A stretch of 64,000 nt of DNA. Origin: Neocallimastix lanati (nom. inval.) (Eukaryota > Neocallimastigomycota > Neocallimastigomycetes > Neocallimastigales > Neocallimastigaceae). Below are positions 34,357 through 44,331 of the stretch, in pieces. The stretch spans positions 297,001 to 361,000 of the forward strand of contig JACVTC010000130.1 in NCBI GenBank assembly GCA_016946835.1, read 5' to 3'. A program made the position numbers and the translations under genes. The stretch's first letter is position 1. Each line of letters starts with the position of its first letter. The notes below the pieces were generated by a model. That model was given only the letters and a program-made list of their open reading frames with translations. It had not been told where the DNA came from and made no database searches.

Positions 34357-37300
34357 ATGAACCAAGCAAATAATCAAGGCTTCTTAAGAAACACTCAGAA
34401 AACAGTAAATGATCCACCACTGTTTTCTGGTATCAAGAGGGAATTCGACGGGTTCCTAACCAGAGCCGAAATTGCTATGGAATCCAACCCACATGGAATT
34501 AATAATGACATCGCAAAAGTCAAATTCATAATTTCTTATTTAATTGGAGAACCTTTAGACTGGGCTTCGTCTTTGAGACGCAACAATGACGAAATTTTGA
34601 ATTCCTATGAAAATTTCATTAATGAACTTAGAGCTCGTTATGGTGAAGAAGAAGTTAATACTGTAATTGCTAATGGGAAACTTTGTTCAATCCGTCAACA
34701 TAAGTTTGGCCGCGTTAACGATTACATTAATGAATTCAATAAAGTTGCAAGAAACTCAGACTTCAACGAGTCTGCAAAAATATACATGTTTATCAAAGGA
34801 TTACATTATAAAATGAGAGAACATCTTGCCGTGGTCAATCCGAACCCAAACAATTTAAGAGCTTTGTTTACTGACGTTATTAGCATTGAGAGTTTAACCA
34901 AAAGACACAGTATTAATGAATTTTATTTTCATCAATACAATCACCGAAACAACGCTAGTTCCAGTACACAACTCACTAATAATGATCCCATGGAAGTTGA
35001 CCTCTATCGAATCAAGAGAGGTCAAAGGAATACCAACTATTTCCCATCCAACAAGAAATTGTACCAGGAGAATGTTAACTCTAAGGAAGAAGAAAGAAGA
35101 AAAGGTCTTTGCTACTATTGTAAGCAACCAGGGCATCTTAAATTTAATTGCCCGAACAAGAAGAGGCCCGCTACAGTTAAAATGATCAACAAGAAAGAAA
35201 GAAATGATAATATTGCATCTACTAGCTTAAGAAGAATCAGAAGAATCAACAGCCAAGAAGATATTTTGAAAGTCAGAAAAATTGTTGAAGAGCAAAACTC
35301 ACTCTTGACCAAGAAAAGTAACATTATTGATTTTTATATCAAAACAAACGATACAGAAGAAGTAAAGGCAAGAGTTTTGATTGATTCTGGATCAGATCTT
35401 AACTTTATTCACCCAGAATTTGCGAAGGCTTTTGGAATCAAAACCCAACAAATTGAAGAACCATTCCGTGTTACTGGTCTTGGTTACGGAATATCAACAG
35501 TTAAAAAGGAAACGGAGAAGTGCATTTTACGTTTAAAAAATCACTTAGAAATCATTCAATTGTATGTACTCAGAATTCCTGATGTTGATATTATTTTAGG
35601 TCTACCTTGGATTGAGAAGCATTCGCCTTATAATTACCACGACGCAAAGAAGATCTCCTTTGGCTCAGGATTTTGCGCTAGACACTGTAATAACGGTAAA
35701 AGAAAAAGAAAGAACAAGATCAAGAACAAGAAAAAGAACAAAGGAAAAGAATCTGCTACCGACTTGGAAGAAAATAAAATTATTGAAGACTCAAGAAAAA
35801 GAAAATCTTTCTTTGAATCCGATTCCGAATCTGATTCTGAAGAAGAAATTTCTATTCGTGGCCGCCGAACTCGTATTAGAACTTGTACTGAATTTATTAA
35901 TAGTGATAGCGATAGTGATATTAATGATACTTTTATGTTAGATAATTTTAGTGATAGCATTAGTGATAGCGATAATTTTAGTGATAGTGATGATATTATT
36001 GTTATGAATTGTGATAGTAAAATTAGTAAAAATAGTTTAAAGATCTTAAAGAAAATTTGTGAATCAAGTAAATGTAAGAAATTAAATGTAATTGAAAAAT
36101 GTAATAATGAAAATAATAATTTAAATAAAGATGATGAAAAGGTCGAAGTACCTGAAATCTATTTGATGTTTAAAGAAGTGTTTAATGAAAATAATTGTAA
36201 TGTGTTACCTCCGCATCGTAATTATGATTGTGAGATTAAATTAAAAGATAATTGTAGTTTATTTTATGGACCGTTGTATCCTTTAACTGAGACGGAGAGA
36301 GAAGAATTAAAGAAATATTTAGAAGAAAATTTAAAAAAGGGTTTTATTAGAAAATCTTCTTCTCCCGCTGGAGCACCTATTTTATTTGTTAGAAAAAAGG
36401 ATGGTACATATAGATTAGTTATTGATTATAGAAAATTAAATGAAATGACCATCCGTAACTCTTACCCTCTTCCTTTAATTAGTGAATTGTTGGATAGAGT
36501 TAAAGGTGCTAAATATTTTACTAAGTTAGATTTAAAATCTGCCTATAACTTAGTAAGAATTAAAGAAGGTGACGAGTACAAAACTGCCTTTCGCACAAGA
36601 TATGGGCACTTTGAATATCTCGTTATGCCTTTTGGGCTTAAGAATGCCCCTGCTACATTCCAACATTTTATAAATGATGTTCTCAGTGATTACTTAGATG
36701 ATTTTGTAATCTCTTATATTGATGACATTTTAATTTATTCTAATACTTTAGAAGAACATCATGTACATGTCAAGAAAGTTTTAAGAAAATTGTTAGAGAA
36801 TCATTTAGTTGTTAAATTAGAAAAGTGTGAATTTGATGTAACTGAAACTACTTTTCTTGGTTATGTTTTATCAAGAGATGGAATTAAAATGGATAAAGAA
36901 AAAGTTAAAGCAATTTTAGATTGGCCTGTTCCAACAAACGTTAAAGAAATTCAATCGTTTATTGGACTTTGTAATTATTACAGAATTTTTATTAAAGACT
37001 TTGCGAAAATTGCAAATCCTCTCCACAAATTAACTAGAAAAAATGTTCCTTTTAATTGGAGTTCTGAACAACAAAAAGCGTTTGATACTTTAAAAGAATT
37101 ATTTACTACTGCTCCTATTTTGAAACATCCTGATAGCAACAAACAATTCATTGTTGAAACTGATGCTAGTAATTTTGCTGTTGGTGCAATTCTTTCTCAG
37201 GAATTTGATGGGCATTTGCATCCAATTGCTTTTATTTCTACTAGCTTAACTAAATCCCAAAGAAATTACCCTATCTATGACAAAGAACTTCTTGCTATTA

Positions 37301-39126
37301 AAGTTGCATTGGAAGGATGGAGACATTACTTAGAAGGAGCTCGCCATCAGTTTATTATTTATACTGATCATAAAAATTTAACCTTTCCTCGAAAACCCGA
37401 ACTCCTTTCCCAACGTCAAATCCGTTGGTATGAATTCTTATCTAGATTTGATTTTAAACTAATTTACAGAGCTGGCAAAAAGTCAGGTAAACCAGATATT
37501 TTATCAAGACGTAGTGATCATTTATTTGCTAGTGTTCGTCCTATTTCATGCGTTATTAATTCATGTAGTTTTAAGAATGATTCTTTAATCTCCTCTATTC
37601 ATGATTCTCTAGCTAATGATGAATTCTATTGCAAAATAACTGAATTTCTTAAAAATGATAAATCAAAAGATCCCCCTTTTAGTAAAATCGATAAATTTTC
37701 TCTTGACAAAAATGGTTATTTACTTTTTGAAAATTTAATTTATGTTCCCAATAAAATTAGAATAAGAGTTTTAGAACTCCATCATGACTCTATTTCTGCT
37801 GGTCATTTTGGAATTAATAAAACTATTGAACTTATTTCTCGTAATTTCTGGTGGCCTAAATTACAAAAAGATGTTAAAATGTTTATTAAATCTTGTGAAA
37901 TTTGTTCAAAATCCAAAATCCCAAGACATAAGCCATATGGTTTACTTTCTCCACTTTCTACACCAAATAGAGCCTGGTCTGCTATCTCTATGGATTTTAT
38001 TGTTGAACTTCCGAAATCCAAAGATATGACCACTATAATGGTTGTTGTGGATCGCTTAACTAAAATGGCTCATTTTATACCATTTAGATGTCTTCCTACT
38101 GCTTCTATTGCTGCTGATTCTTTCATTGCTAATATTTTTAAACTTCATGGTTTCCCCGATTCTATTATTTCTGATCGTGGTTCTCAATTTACCTCTGATT
38201 TTTGGAATCGTCTTTGCTCTCTTTTAAATATTAAGCATTCTTTTTCTACTGCTAATCACCCGCAGACTGATGGTCAAACGGAGAGGGTGAACTCGATATT
38301 GGAACAATATCTTCGTTGTTTCATTAACGAAAAACAAAATAATTGGTTTGATTTATTACCTTTTGCAGAATTTTCTTATAACAATACTTTACAACAATCA
38401 ATAAATCAATCACCATTTTTTGCAAATTATGGATTTAATCCAAAGTTTAATCCTGAGATTCCTTCAAACGAGAATCCACATAGAGCTGAAAAAAGAATAT
38501 TGAATATTAACGAAAACATAAAGTTTTTAAAAGAAAATTTAGAACAAGCGAAAAAGACTTATAAAAAATATGCAGATTTAAAAAGAATAGATTCTCCTGA
38601 TTTTAAAGTAGGAAATAAAGTTTATCTTTTAAAGGGTAATACAACAAAGAAAAATAAAAAATTATCTGATCAACTAATAGGACCCTTTGAAATCATTAGA
38701 AAAGTTAGTGATTTAGCGTATGAACTTAAACTTCCTAATAATATGCGCTGTCACCCTGTATTCCATGTTTCGCTCCTCGAACCTTACCATGAAAATGAAT
38801 TCCCAAACAGAAGAAATACTCGTAGAAGAAATATTAATCTTACTACGGATACAATTAATAGAAGTCCTGAAAGAATAATTAAAATGAAAACTTTTAACAA
38901 TAAAAATCGTTACTTGATTAAATGGAAAGGATGCGATTCTAATGAAAATACTTGGATCGATGAAGATCAAATTTTTGATAAACAATTAATACAAGAATAC
39001 TATAGAAAAGAAAAGAAGAATAAATCTTCGAATATTAACAATGAATTTTGCCAACTACCTGAAGATTCGAACGAGTACTATGTTAGGCATAAATATCAAC
39101 CTTTTGTGATCGATCTTCCTTCCTAA
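34357..39126 (+). CDS. Gypsy-1 Gag-Pol polyprotein with C-terminal chromodomain
   Basis: One frame of 1589 residues from ATG 34357; the frame is open 17 codons further up, but without an ATG. Order: capsid (1-~240); CCHC zinc knuckle CYYCKQPGHLKFNC (~250); aspartic protease with LIDSGSDLNF (~342); a Lys-rich then Asp/Ser-rich linker (~450-560); RT with YIDDILIYS (~787); RNase H (VETDASNFAVG, YTDHKNL). The integrase has an HHCC finger (HHDS...GHFG...CEIC) and catalytic D, D, E in MDFIVELP, ISDRGSQFTS and TDGQTERVNS (~1211, 1271, 1308). A GPF/Y module (LIGPFEI) and a chromodomain (YLIKWKGCDSNENTW, ~1515) end the protein. Chromodomains bind methylated histone tails and direct insertion to silent chromatin. 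All catalytic residues are present. Gag and pol are fused without a stop, as in Tf1. Confidence 0.95.
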   Translation: MNQANNQGFLRNTQKTVNDPPLFSGIKREFDGFLTRAEIAMESNPHGINNDIAKVKFIISYLIGEPLDWASSLRRNNDEILNSYENFINELRARYGEEEVNTVIANGKLCSIRQHKFGRVNDYINEFNKVARNSDFNESAKIYMFIKGLHYKMREHLAVVNPNPNNLRALFTDVISIESLTKRHSINEFYFHQYNHRNNASSSTQLTNNDPMEVDLYRIKRGQRNTNYFPSNKKLYQENVNSKEEERRKGLCYYCKQPGHLKFNCPNKKRPATVKMINKKERNDNIASTSLRRIRRINSQEDILKVRKIVEEQNSLLTKKSNIIDFYIKTNDTEEVKARVLIDSGSDLNFIHPEFAKAFGIKTQQIEEPFRVTGLGYGISTVKKETEKCILRLKNHLEIIQLYVLRIPDVDIILGLPWIEKHSPYNYHDAKKISFGSGFCARHCNNGKRKRKNKIKNKKKNKGKESATDLEENKIIEDSRKRKSFFESDSESDSEEEISIRGRRTRIRTCTEFINSDSDSDINDTFMLDNFSDSISDSDNFSDSDDIIVMNCDSKISKNSLKILKKICESSKCKKLNVIEKCNNENNNLNKDDEKVEVPEIYLMFKEVFNENNCNVLPPHRNYDCEIKLKDNCSLFYGPLYPLTETEREELKKYLEENLKKGFIRKSSSPAGAPILFVRKKDGTYRLVIDYRKLNEMTIRNSYPLPLISELLDRVKGAKYFTKLDLKSAYNLVRIKEGDEYKTAFRTRYGHFEYLVMPFGLKNAPATFQHFINDVLSDYLDDFVISYIDDILIYSNTLEEHHVHVKKVLRKLLENHLVVKLEKCEFDVTETTFLGYVLSRDGIKMDKEKVKAILDWPVPTNVKEIQSFIGLCNYYRIFIKDFAKIANPLHKLTRKNVPFNWSSEQQKAFDTLKELFTTAPILKHPDSNKQFIVETDASNFAVGAILSQEFDGHLHPIAFISTSLTKSQRNYPIYDKELLAIKVALEGWRHYLEGARHQFIIYTDHKNLTFPRKPELLSQRQIRWYEFLSRFDFKLIYRAGKKSGKPDILSRRSDHLFASVRPISCVINSCSFKNDSLISSIHDSLANDEFYCKITEFLKNDKSKDPPFSKIDKFSLDKNGYLLFENLIYVPNKIRIRVLELHHDSISAGHFGINKTIELISRNFWWPKLQKDVKMFIKSCEICSKSKIPRHKPYGLLSPLSTPNRAWSAISMDFIVELPKSKDMTTIMVVVDRLTKMAHFIPFRCLPTASIAADSFIANIFKLHGFPDSIISDRGSQFTSDFWNRLCSLLNIKHSFSTANHPQTDGQTERVNSILEQYLRCFINEKQNNWFDLLPFAEFSYNNTLQQSINQSPFFANYGFNPKFNPEIPSNENPHRAEKRILNINENIKFLKENLEQAKKTYKKYADLKRIDSPDFKVGNKVYLLKGNTTKKNKKLSDQLIGPFEIIRKVSDLAYELKLPNNMRCHPVFHVSLLEPYHENEFPNRRNTRRRNINLTTDTINRSPERIIKMKTFNNKNRYLIKWKGCDSNENTWIDEDQIFDKQLIQEYYRKEKKNKSSNINNEFCQLPEDSNEYYVRHKYQPFVIDLPS

Positions 39127-39163
39127 AGTTAATCTCGCAGGAGCTCGACTTAAAGGGCGAGAT

Positions 39164-39935
39164 TGTAAAGATATTATTAATATCTTTAAATAATTTTAAT
39201 TAAATTTAATCATAAATTTAAGTAAAATTAAAATAAATTTATTTGAAATCACGTGTATAAAATTATTGAAAATATTTTTAACATAATTTCGATTTTTTTC
39301 CCAATCATACTAATAAATTAAAAATTTCTCTTGTGAAACTAGTATTTGAAAATCATTTCTTTTTATGTAATTTAATTTAAATAATAAGAGTTAAGGTTTT
39401 TCACAAGATAAATTAACAACATGAAACTATGCAATTAGTCATGTTGAAACTTACGGCATTTTATGCTAAATTTATATTAAATAATTATGACAACTTTTAT
39501 ATTATTTTTAAATAGAAAATATATAATAAATTTACTAATAATATTTAAATAATAAATAAATAATAAATGAACTCAATTAGAATTGATTATATTTATTTTA
39601 GTTATTAATTATAATTCTCTTTATTTAGTAATAGTTAATTATTTATTATTAGTTTAGGTTAGTACTGTTTTAAATAAATAGCTAGATAATATAATTCAAT
39701 AGGAATTATATATTATAAATGCAATAAGATAAAAATATAAATAGTTATCAAATTTCATGTATTTTAATCGATGTAATTGTTATTAACGATTTCTTGTTAA
39801 TAACACTTTAAAATAAATAAAGATTTTAATATTTAAAAAATTAATAAAACTTGTTCTTTAAAACTATTATTTTGTGTTTTAGTGTTATTATTGAAGTGTT
39901 GATTTATAATCTATTTTTTTTATCAAAACTTTATA
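39164..39935 (+). repeat. Gypsy-1 3' LTR (772 bp)
   Basis: Identical by eye to 32784-33555. It ends CTTTATA and is followed by the duplicated ATATC. Confidence 0.93.
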
Positions 39936-40582
39936 ATATCATTATCGAGATGTGATTGACCAAAAAGAAATTCTTCGTAAAATGGATGGGATAGCAAGCC
40001 TCCTTCATGTTGTATAGTCATAATATTATTTCCTTTATAGTTATTCCTTTTCTTTGGTAAAATTTCCTTCTCAGCTTCTTCCGCAACTTCGGCAACTTTG
40101 TAGGCTTCGCTCATAATTTCACATTTAGCAATCATTACTTGAGAGCAAGGAAACACTCTTGATTTAATCGAATTCGTATAATCTTTAATGGTAATTAGCC
40201 TTTGATATTCTAAGCTCAATTTTTTATATAACTTTTTATGTCTATAATTAAATTTCTTTATGGTTTCTCGATTATCAATTTCTAGATTCTTTAGAATAGA
40301 ACATTTATCCGCTTCAGTAATGTTTAAGTATTCTTCTACTGCGGTTTGAATTTGCTTAAATGATGGATACCTTATTTCTTTTCCAATTTTTATCTTCAAA
40401 GTGTTTAATGTTCCATGTAGATCTTCTTCAGTAGCAGCTTTTACCCAAACAAAGACCCTTCTTGGCTCTATTACATCATAGAGTTCTAGAGTTCTCGCAA
40501 GATCACTTATCCAACTATCAACATCTTTTCCATAGTTGGAAAGCATTGGAAGTACCCTCTGCAATTTGGCTGCGTCTAACAT
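39936..40582 (-). pseudogene. Gypsy-3 gag, N-terminal half, cut by Gypsy-1
   Basis: ATG 40582 starts MLDAAKLQRVLPMLSNYGKD, an alpha-helical capsid-like protein with conserved-looking Trp/Leu spacing. After ~215 residues (…QSHLDND) it runs into the Gypsy-1 LTR. A long T-run (40588-40617 on the + strand) directly precedes the start. Assignment as gag rests on position between primer-binding site and zinc knuckle. Confidence 0.8.
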
Positions 40583-40584
40583 TT

Positions 40585-40618
<34 letters not shown>

Positions 40619-40895
40619 TTTTTGTAATAAAAAAAAATTATAAGATTAAAAAAAATTATTTATAAGATTGATAATAATGTAAAAAAAGAAAGATAATAAA
40701 ATAAACTATAAAAGAGGTAAAAATAAAAAGATAAAATAAAATAAATGAAAAAAATGAAGGAAAGTATTTAGATAGAAATAATATATTTTTTTTTTTTTTA
40801 AAAAATAAAAATGTAAAATAAATTCTCATTTAACTAAATTTATCAAGCTGTTATTAATTCTTAATTATTATTTTCATACTATTTTATCTTGTCCG

Positions 40896-40911
40896 CCCGG
40901 ATTCTCCACCA
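40896..40911 (-). promoter_or_regulatory. Gypsy-3 primer-binding site (tRNA type)
   Basis: Five bases after the 5' LTR end (…CGTATCA on the - strand) lies TGGTGGAGAATCCGGG. This is the complement of a tRNA 3' end …CCCGGATTCTCCACCA, the usual form of a retrotransposon primer site. I cannot name the tRNA. Confidence 0.65.
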
Positions 40912-40915
40912 ATTT

Positions 40916-41391
40916 TGATACGCAACTTATAAAAAAGTCACTTTAGGGTCGGGACAAACAAGTTTTATTAATATAAAATAATATATTCTAATAATAAGAA
41001 TTAAATAACACACAAATAAAAAAAATAATTTAAACAAAGATAATAATATTATTTAATATTTTAGTGTTTTATTATTTTCTCTGTTTTTATATTTCAAATT
41101 AATAATTTCATATATTTATCTCTAAAATCTATTTTCTATATTTATTATTTATTATAAAATTTCTCTTTCTATTTTCTAATCTTAATTATAAAGTATAAAT
41201 CCCTTATTTTAACTATTGAGTAATTCTTTTTCTCTAAGAATTCCCCTTTCTAATTATTTAATAATTGATCTTTTTATACTAAGTTTTCTCAATTCCTATT
41301 GGTAGTTAATTATTATTTAATTATATTATTTAATTATATTAAAATATTTAATATTCTTTATCACTAATCCACATATTAATATTGTTATTTT
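40916..41391 (-). repeat. Gypsy-3 5' LTR, last 46 bp lost
   Basis: Matches 26656-27131. The sequence stops at GTTATTTT where Gypsy-2 begins. The remaining 46 bp do not reappear after Gypsy-2. Confidence 0.88.
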
Positions 41392-42482
41392 TGTTGAAAT
41401 TATAACTGAGTTGAAATCTCAATTTCAGTTATTTACATTTCAATAATTAAAAATATTATTTATTTAATTATAAATAATATATATATTTAAATAATTAATA
41501 ATTAATATAAATTCTTGTTTAATTTTAAAGGGTTATCTTAGGCCTAATAATTCTGAGAATATTAATAAATAAGGTTTATATTAATAATTAATTTCAATGA
41601 TACATTTGACGTCACGTGTATTTTATTTTGATATGCGGGACTTTTATGTGCAATAATTTATAAGATGTGGGTTTTAAATAATGGTAGTTTAGTAAATTTT
41701 ATTAATAAAATTATAATATTCGTACAATTAAAATAATTCTAATTCCTAAAAATTTACAAGAGAGTTCTCTATTTCTAATATAAATAATTTAATTTATATG
41801 AAATAGGTAATATATTAATTATTCTAATATATAGAACTATATAAATTTTATATGAATTAAAGTATTATAATTATTATAATTATAATAATATATATTGAAA
41901 TAAAATAAAATAAAATAATTATTATCAAAAAGATATAAATTTAATATTTAATAATTATTATTAAATATACAAATATGTTACTACACATATTTGTTTTATA
42001 TCAATTTATATTATGTTTTTATATATGTTTACAACATATCTATATTAAATTCAATTATTCAAATTAATTATATAATTAAATTTATCCTTATATTTTATTA
42101 GTATTTATATTACTATATTATTACTATCTTATAATTAAATATTATTATTATGTAACTTACAAAGTATAAAAGAAAGATGTAAAAATCTATCTTTTATGTT
42201 CTTTGTAAGGTTATTGTAAAATTACCTTAATAGTAATATATTATAGATATTTTATTATTAAATAAAATAAACAAATTTAAAATTAAATTAATTTGATAAT
42301 TCTAATTATCAAGGTTTATTATAAATAAATTTTTATTAAACTAAACATTTAAATATTTATTATTTTTATTATATATCTATATAGTATATTACTATATAGA
42401 CATATCGACTTAGTGAATATTTTTTAATAAACCATATTATTTTATTTAAATTTAAACTATAAATTATATCAAAATCTTAACA
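41392..42482 (+). repeat. Gypsy-2 5' LTR with nested insert
   Basis: 1091 bp; without the insert and its duplication 712 bp, matching the 713-bp 3' LTR. TATA box TATAAA at 42165-42170 lies 40 bases before GTAAGGTTATTGT (42205-42217). Confidence 0.9.
41629..42003. mobile_element. 375-bp solo LTR inserted in the Gypsy-2 5' LTR
   Basis: It begins TGATATGCGGGACTT and ends TTTTATATCA, with ATTT on both sides (41625-41628, 42004-42007). The 3' LTR of the same element has a single ATTT at this place, which proves the insertion. Its ends belong to the TGATAC...GTATCA (Gypsy-3) LTR group. Confidence 0.88.
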
Positions 42483-42492
42483 ATAACCTTAC
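42480..42492 (+). promoter_or_regulatory. Putative self-priming site of Gypsy-2
   Basis: ACAATAACCTTAC spans the LTR end and is the exact reverse complement of GTAAGGTTATTGT (42205-42217) in the LTR: 13 bases, the same geometry as in Gypsy-1. No tRNA-type TGG site is seen. Confidence 0.6.
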
Positions 42493-42516
42493 CCTAGTTT
42501 TAGTTGCTACCTTGAT

Positions 42517-43371
42517 ATGTCTTACTATACGAACGTCTGGGCTAGTTCAATACCTGACATTGCCCCAATGTCAGAAGTTAATAAGTTAAGGTCTGACGCC
42601 CAAGTTACCGTATCAGAATTAGCTTCTTCTGTTAATGATAGCTTTTTATTAAAAGAAGATTTTAATAAATATAATCAAGACTTACAGAAAAAACTCTATA
42701 CACTTAATAGAGATAATAAAAATATTATTAATCAACTTTCTAATTTAACTAAAATATTCAATGAAAAATTAGATATAAAAATTAGTACCAATGATGATCC
42801 CTCTTCTAGCCAATCTGTACCACAAAATCAAGATGATAACGCCTCTATTTCTACCAGACGTGATGCAGACAATGATGTCATCATGAAAAATAGTTATTCT
42901 AATAATTTGCAACAAGTACCTGAACCTGAATTCTTCTCAGGAAACACTAATGACACAGATTTATTTTGTCAATTATGTGAAGATACTTTCTCAACTTATC
43001 CCAACTTAGGATTACCAGAAGAAGTAAAAATAAACTTTGTCAAATCTCGTTTGAGAGACGGTGCAAGAAATTGGTATATTGCTACCTATAACGAGAACAA
43101 TCATCCAGGAACACTAAAGAAATTATTAAGTGATATAAAGAAAACTTTTACGAATGTTGCAAGTAAAAAATTGGCTAAAATCCAGTTAGTAAAATTAAAA
43201 CATTCGTATGGGAAAATAAATGATTATATAGAAAAGTTTAGAACGTTAACTACTGGTCTGTCTTGGGACGAAGAAGCTTTAGTCTTATTTTTCTATAATG
43301 GACTTCACCCAAAGTTCCAAGAAGAAATAGATAAAATGGAAGAATTCCCTACAAAGCTTGGTGATATTTAA
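42517..43371 (+). CDS. Gypsy-2 Gag (frame ends early)
   Basis: 284 residues from ATG 42517, MSYYTNVWASSIPDIAPMSE. A coiled-coil-like N-terminus is followed by a retrotransposon capsid region (EPEFFSGNTNDTDLFCQLCE...WYIATYNE...KLAKIQLVKLKHSYGKINDY). The stop at 43369-43371 lies in an A/T tract; the neighbouring frame continues with RKKHSSPHVNNSKNYNNNN, an Asn-rich tail. No CCHC zinc knuckle is visible in any frame before the protease. It would form the virus-like particle. Confidence 0.8.
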   Translation: MSYYTNVWASSIPDIAPMSEVNKLRSDAQVTVSELASSVNDSFLLKEDFNKYNQDLQKKLYTLNRDNKNIINQLSNLTKIFNEKLDIKISTNDDPSSSQSVPQNQDDNASISTRRDADNDVIMKNSYSNNLQQVPEPEFFSGNTNDTDLFCQLCEDTFSTYPNLGLPEEVKINFVKSRLRDGARNWYIATYNENNHPGTLKKLLSDIKKTFTNVASKKLAKIQLVKLKHSYGKINDYIEKFRTLTTGLSWDEEALVLFFYNGLHPKFQEEIDKMEEFPTKLGDI

Positions 43372-43509
43372 AAATTTGAGAAAGAAACATTCAAGCCCAC
43401 ATGTAAACAATAGCAAGAATTATAATAATAATAATTATTATTATACTAAAAATAAATCTAGCAATAATTATTTTAATAATAATAACAATAATAATAATCA
43501 ACATAATAA

Positions 43510-44331
43510 CCAAAAAAACTAATTGATGGACTTCAAAAGGAGTCCAGAACATCAAAAAATTTAAAAACAATTTATTATAATTTTCCTACACTTGATTCAA
43601 TCAATGAATCAAATCTCCCATCTACATTCCTTTTATTCAAATCTTATATTCCTATTAAATTCTTAAATAATTTTTCAATTAAAAATGAAAAAATTCAAAA
43701 ATTAACTTCTGAATCTATGTTAGATTCAGGATCCTTTTGCAATTTTATCACAGAAAAATTAGCAAATAAATTAAAACTAAATATTCAAAAAACAAAAAAT
43801 AAAATCCTAGTTAAAGGTATTTCAGGCAGAACTACCAAATTAGATCAATTTGTTTGGTTAAATTTTCAAATTAAATTTTTTAAAAATAATAAATTTTATT
43901 TTCAAGATTTTAAAGAAAAATTTTTAATCTCAAATTGTATTCCTACTGATTTACTTTTTGGAAATCAGTTTATTAGGAAATTCAAAATACATTACAATTA
44001 TAAAAATAATACCTTATATTCTTATTTAAATTATAATTCTTTAAATAATCATAAAAATAAATCCATAAAACATAAGGAAAATAATTTTTATTTAAACTCG
44101 TTGAAAAGAAAAATTTTTAAAAATAAATTTTTTAAAAGAAAAATAAAAAATAAATTTTATTATAAAAATTTTTCAAAAAATCGATCAAAAAATAATTCAA
44201 AAAATATCTCCAAAAAATTTAATTTAAAAAATTTAAAAAATTTTTCAAAAAATCCAAAGTTTAATAAATATAAAAATTCTATTAATAAAAATTCTAAAAT
44301 TTATATATATATATGTAAAATATTTAAATAA
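43510..44331 (+). pseudogene. Gypsy-2 protease and linker (frameshifted)
   Basis: The open stretch begins PKKLIDGLQKESRTSKN and contains SMLDSGSFCNFITEKLANKL, a retropepsin active site (DSG) followed by ISNCIPTDLLFGNQFIRKF. A Lys/Asn/Phe-rich linker follows. It leaves frame at a (TA)n tract (44301-44313): the frame it is in stops at 44331, while the pol frame is already open beside it. Confidence 0.78.

Larger units (their letters stand above)
32784..39935 (+). mobile_element. Gypsy-1: complete chromovirus (Ty3/gypsy), LTRs identical by eye
   Basis: 5' LTR 32784-33555, 3' LTR 39164-39935 (772 bp each, no difference seen). The termini are TGTAAAG...CTTTATA. The duplication ATATC stands on both sides (32779-32783, 39936-39940). 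A single uninterrupted gag-pol lies between. The polypurine AAAGGGCGAGAT precedes the 3' LTR. It is inserted in the opposite orientation in gag of Gypsy-3. Structure and LTR identity suggest a very recent, possibly still active copy. Confidence 0.93.
26656..41391 (-). mobile_element. Gypsy-3: Ty3/gypsy retrotransposon, decayed, split by Gypsy-1
   Basis: In the - orientation the order is: 5' LTR (41391-40916, cut by Gypsy-2), primer-binding site (about 40911-40896), gag start (40582-39936), the Gypsy-1 insertion (32784-39935), gag end with zinc knuckle (32783-32286), protease, RT, RNase H and integrase down to 28192, a polypurine tract (AGTGGGGACG next to 27178) and the 3' LTR (27177-26656). 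The LTRs show about two differences over 476 bp, so insertion is young even though the genes carry frameshifts. There is no chromodomain after the integrase, unlike Gypsy-1. The four bases left of it are ACAA; the matching right flank is lost. Confidence 0.88.

Noticed and set aside
35634-35960. Ser/Leu-rich frame opposite the Gypsy-1 linker
   Set aside because: Shadow of the Lys- and Asp/Ser-coding part of the gag-pol frame.
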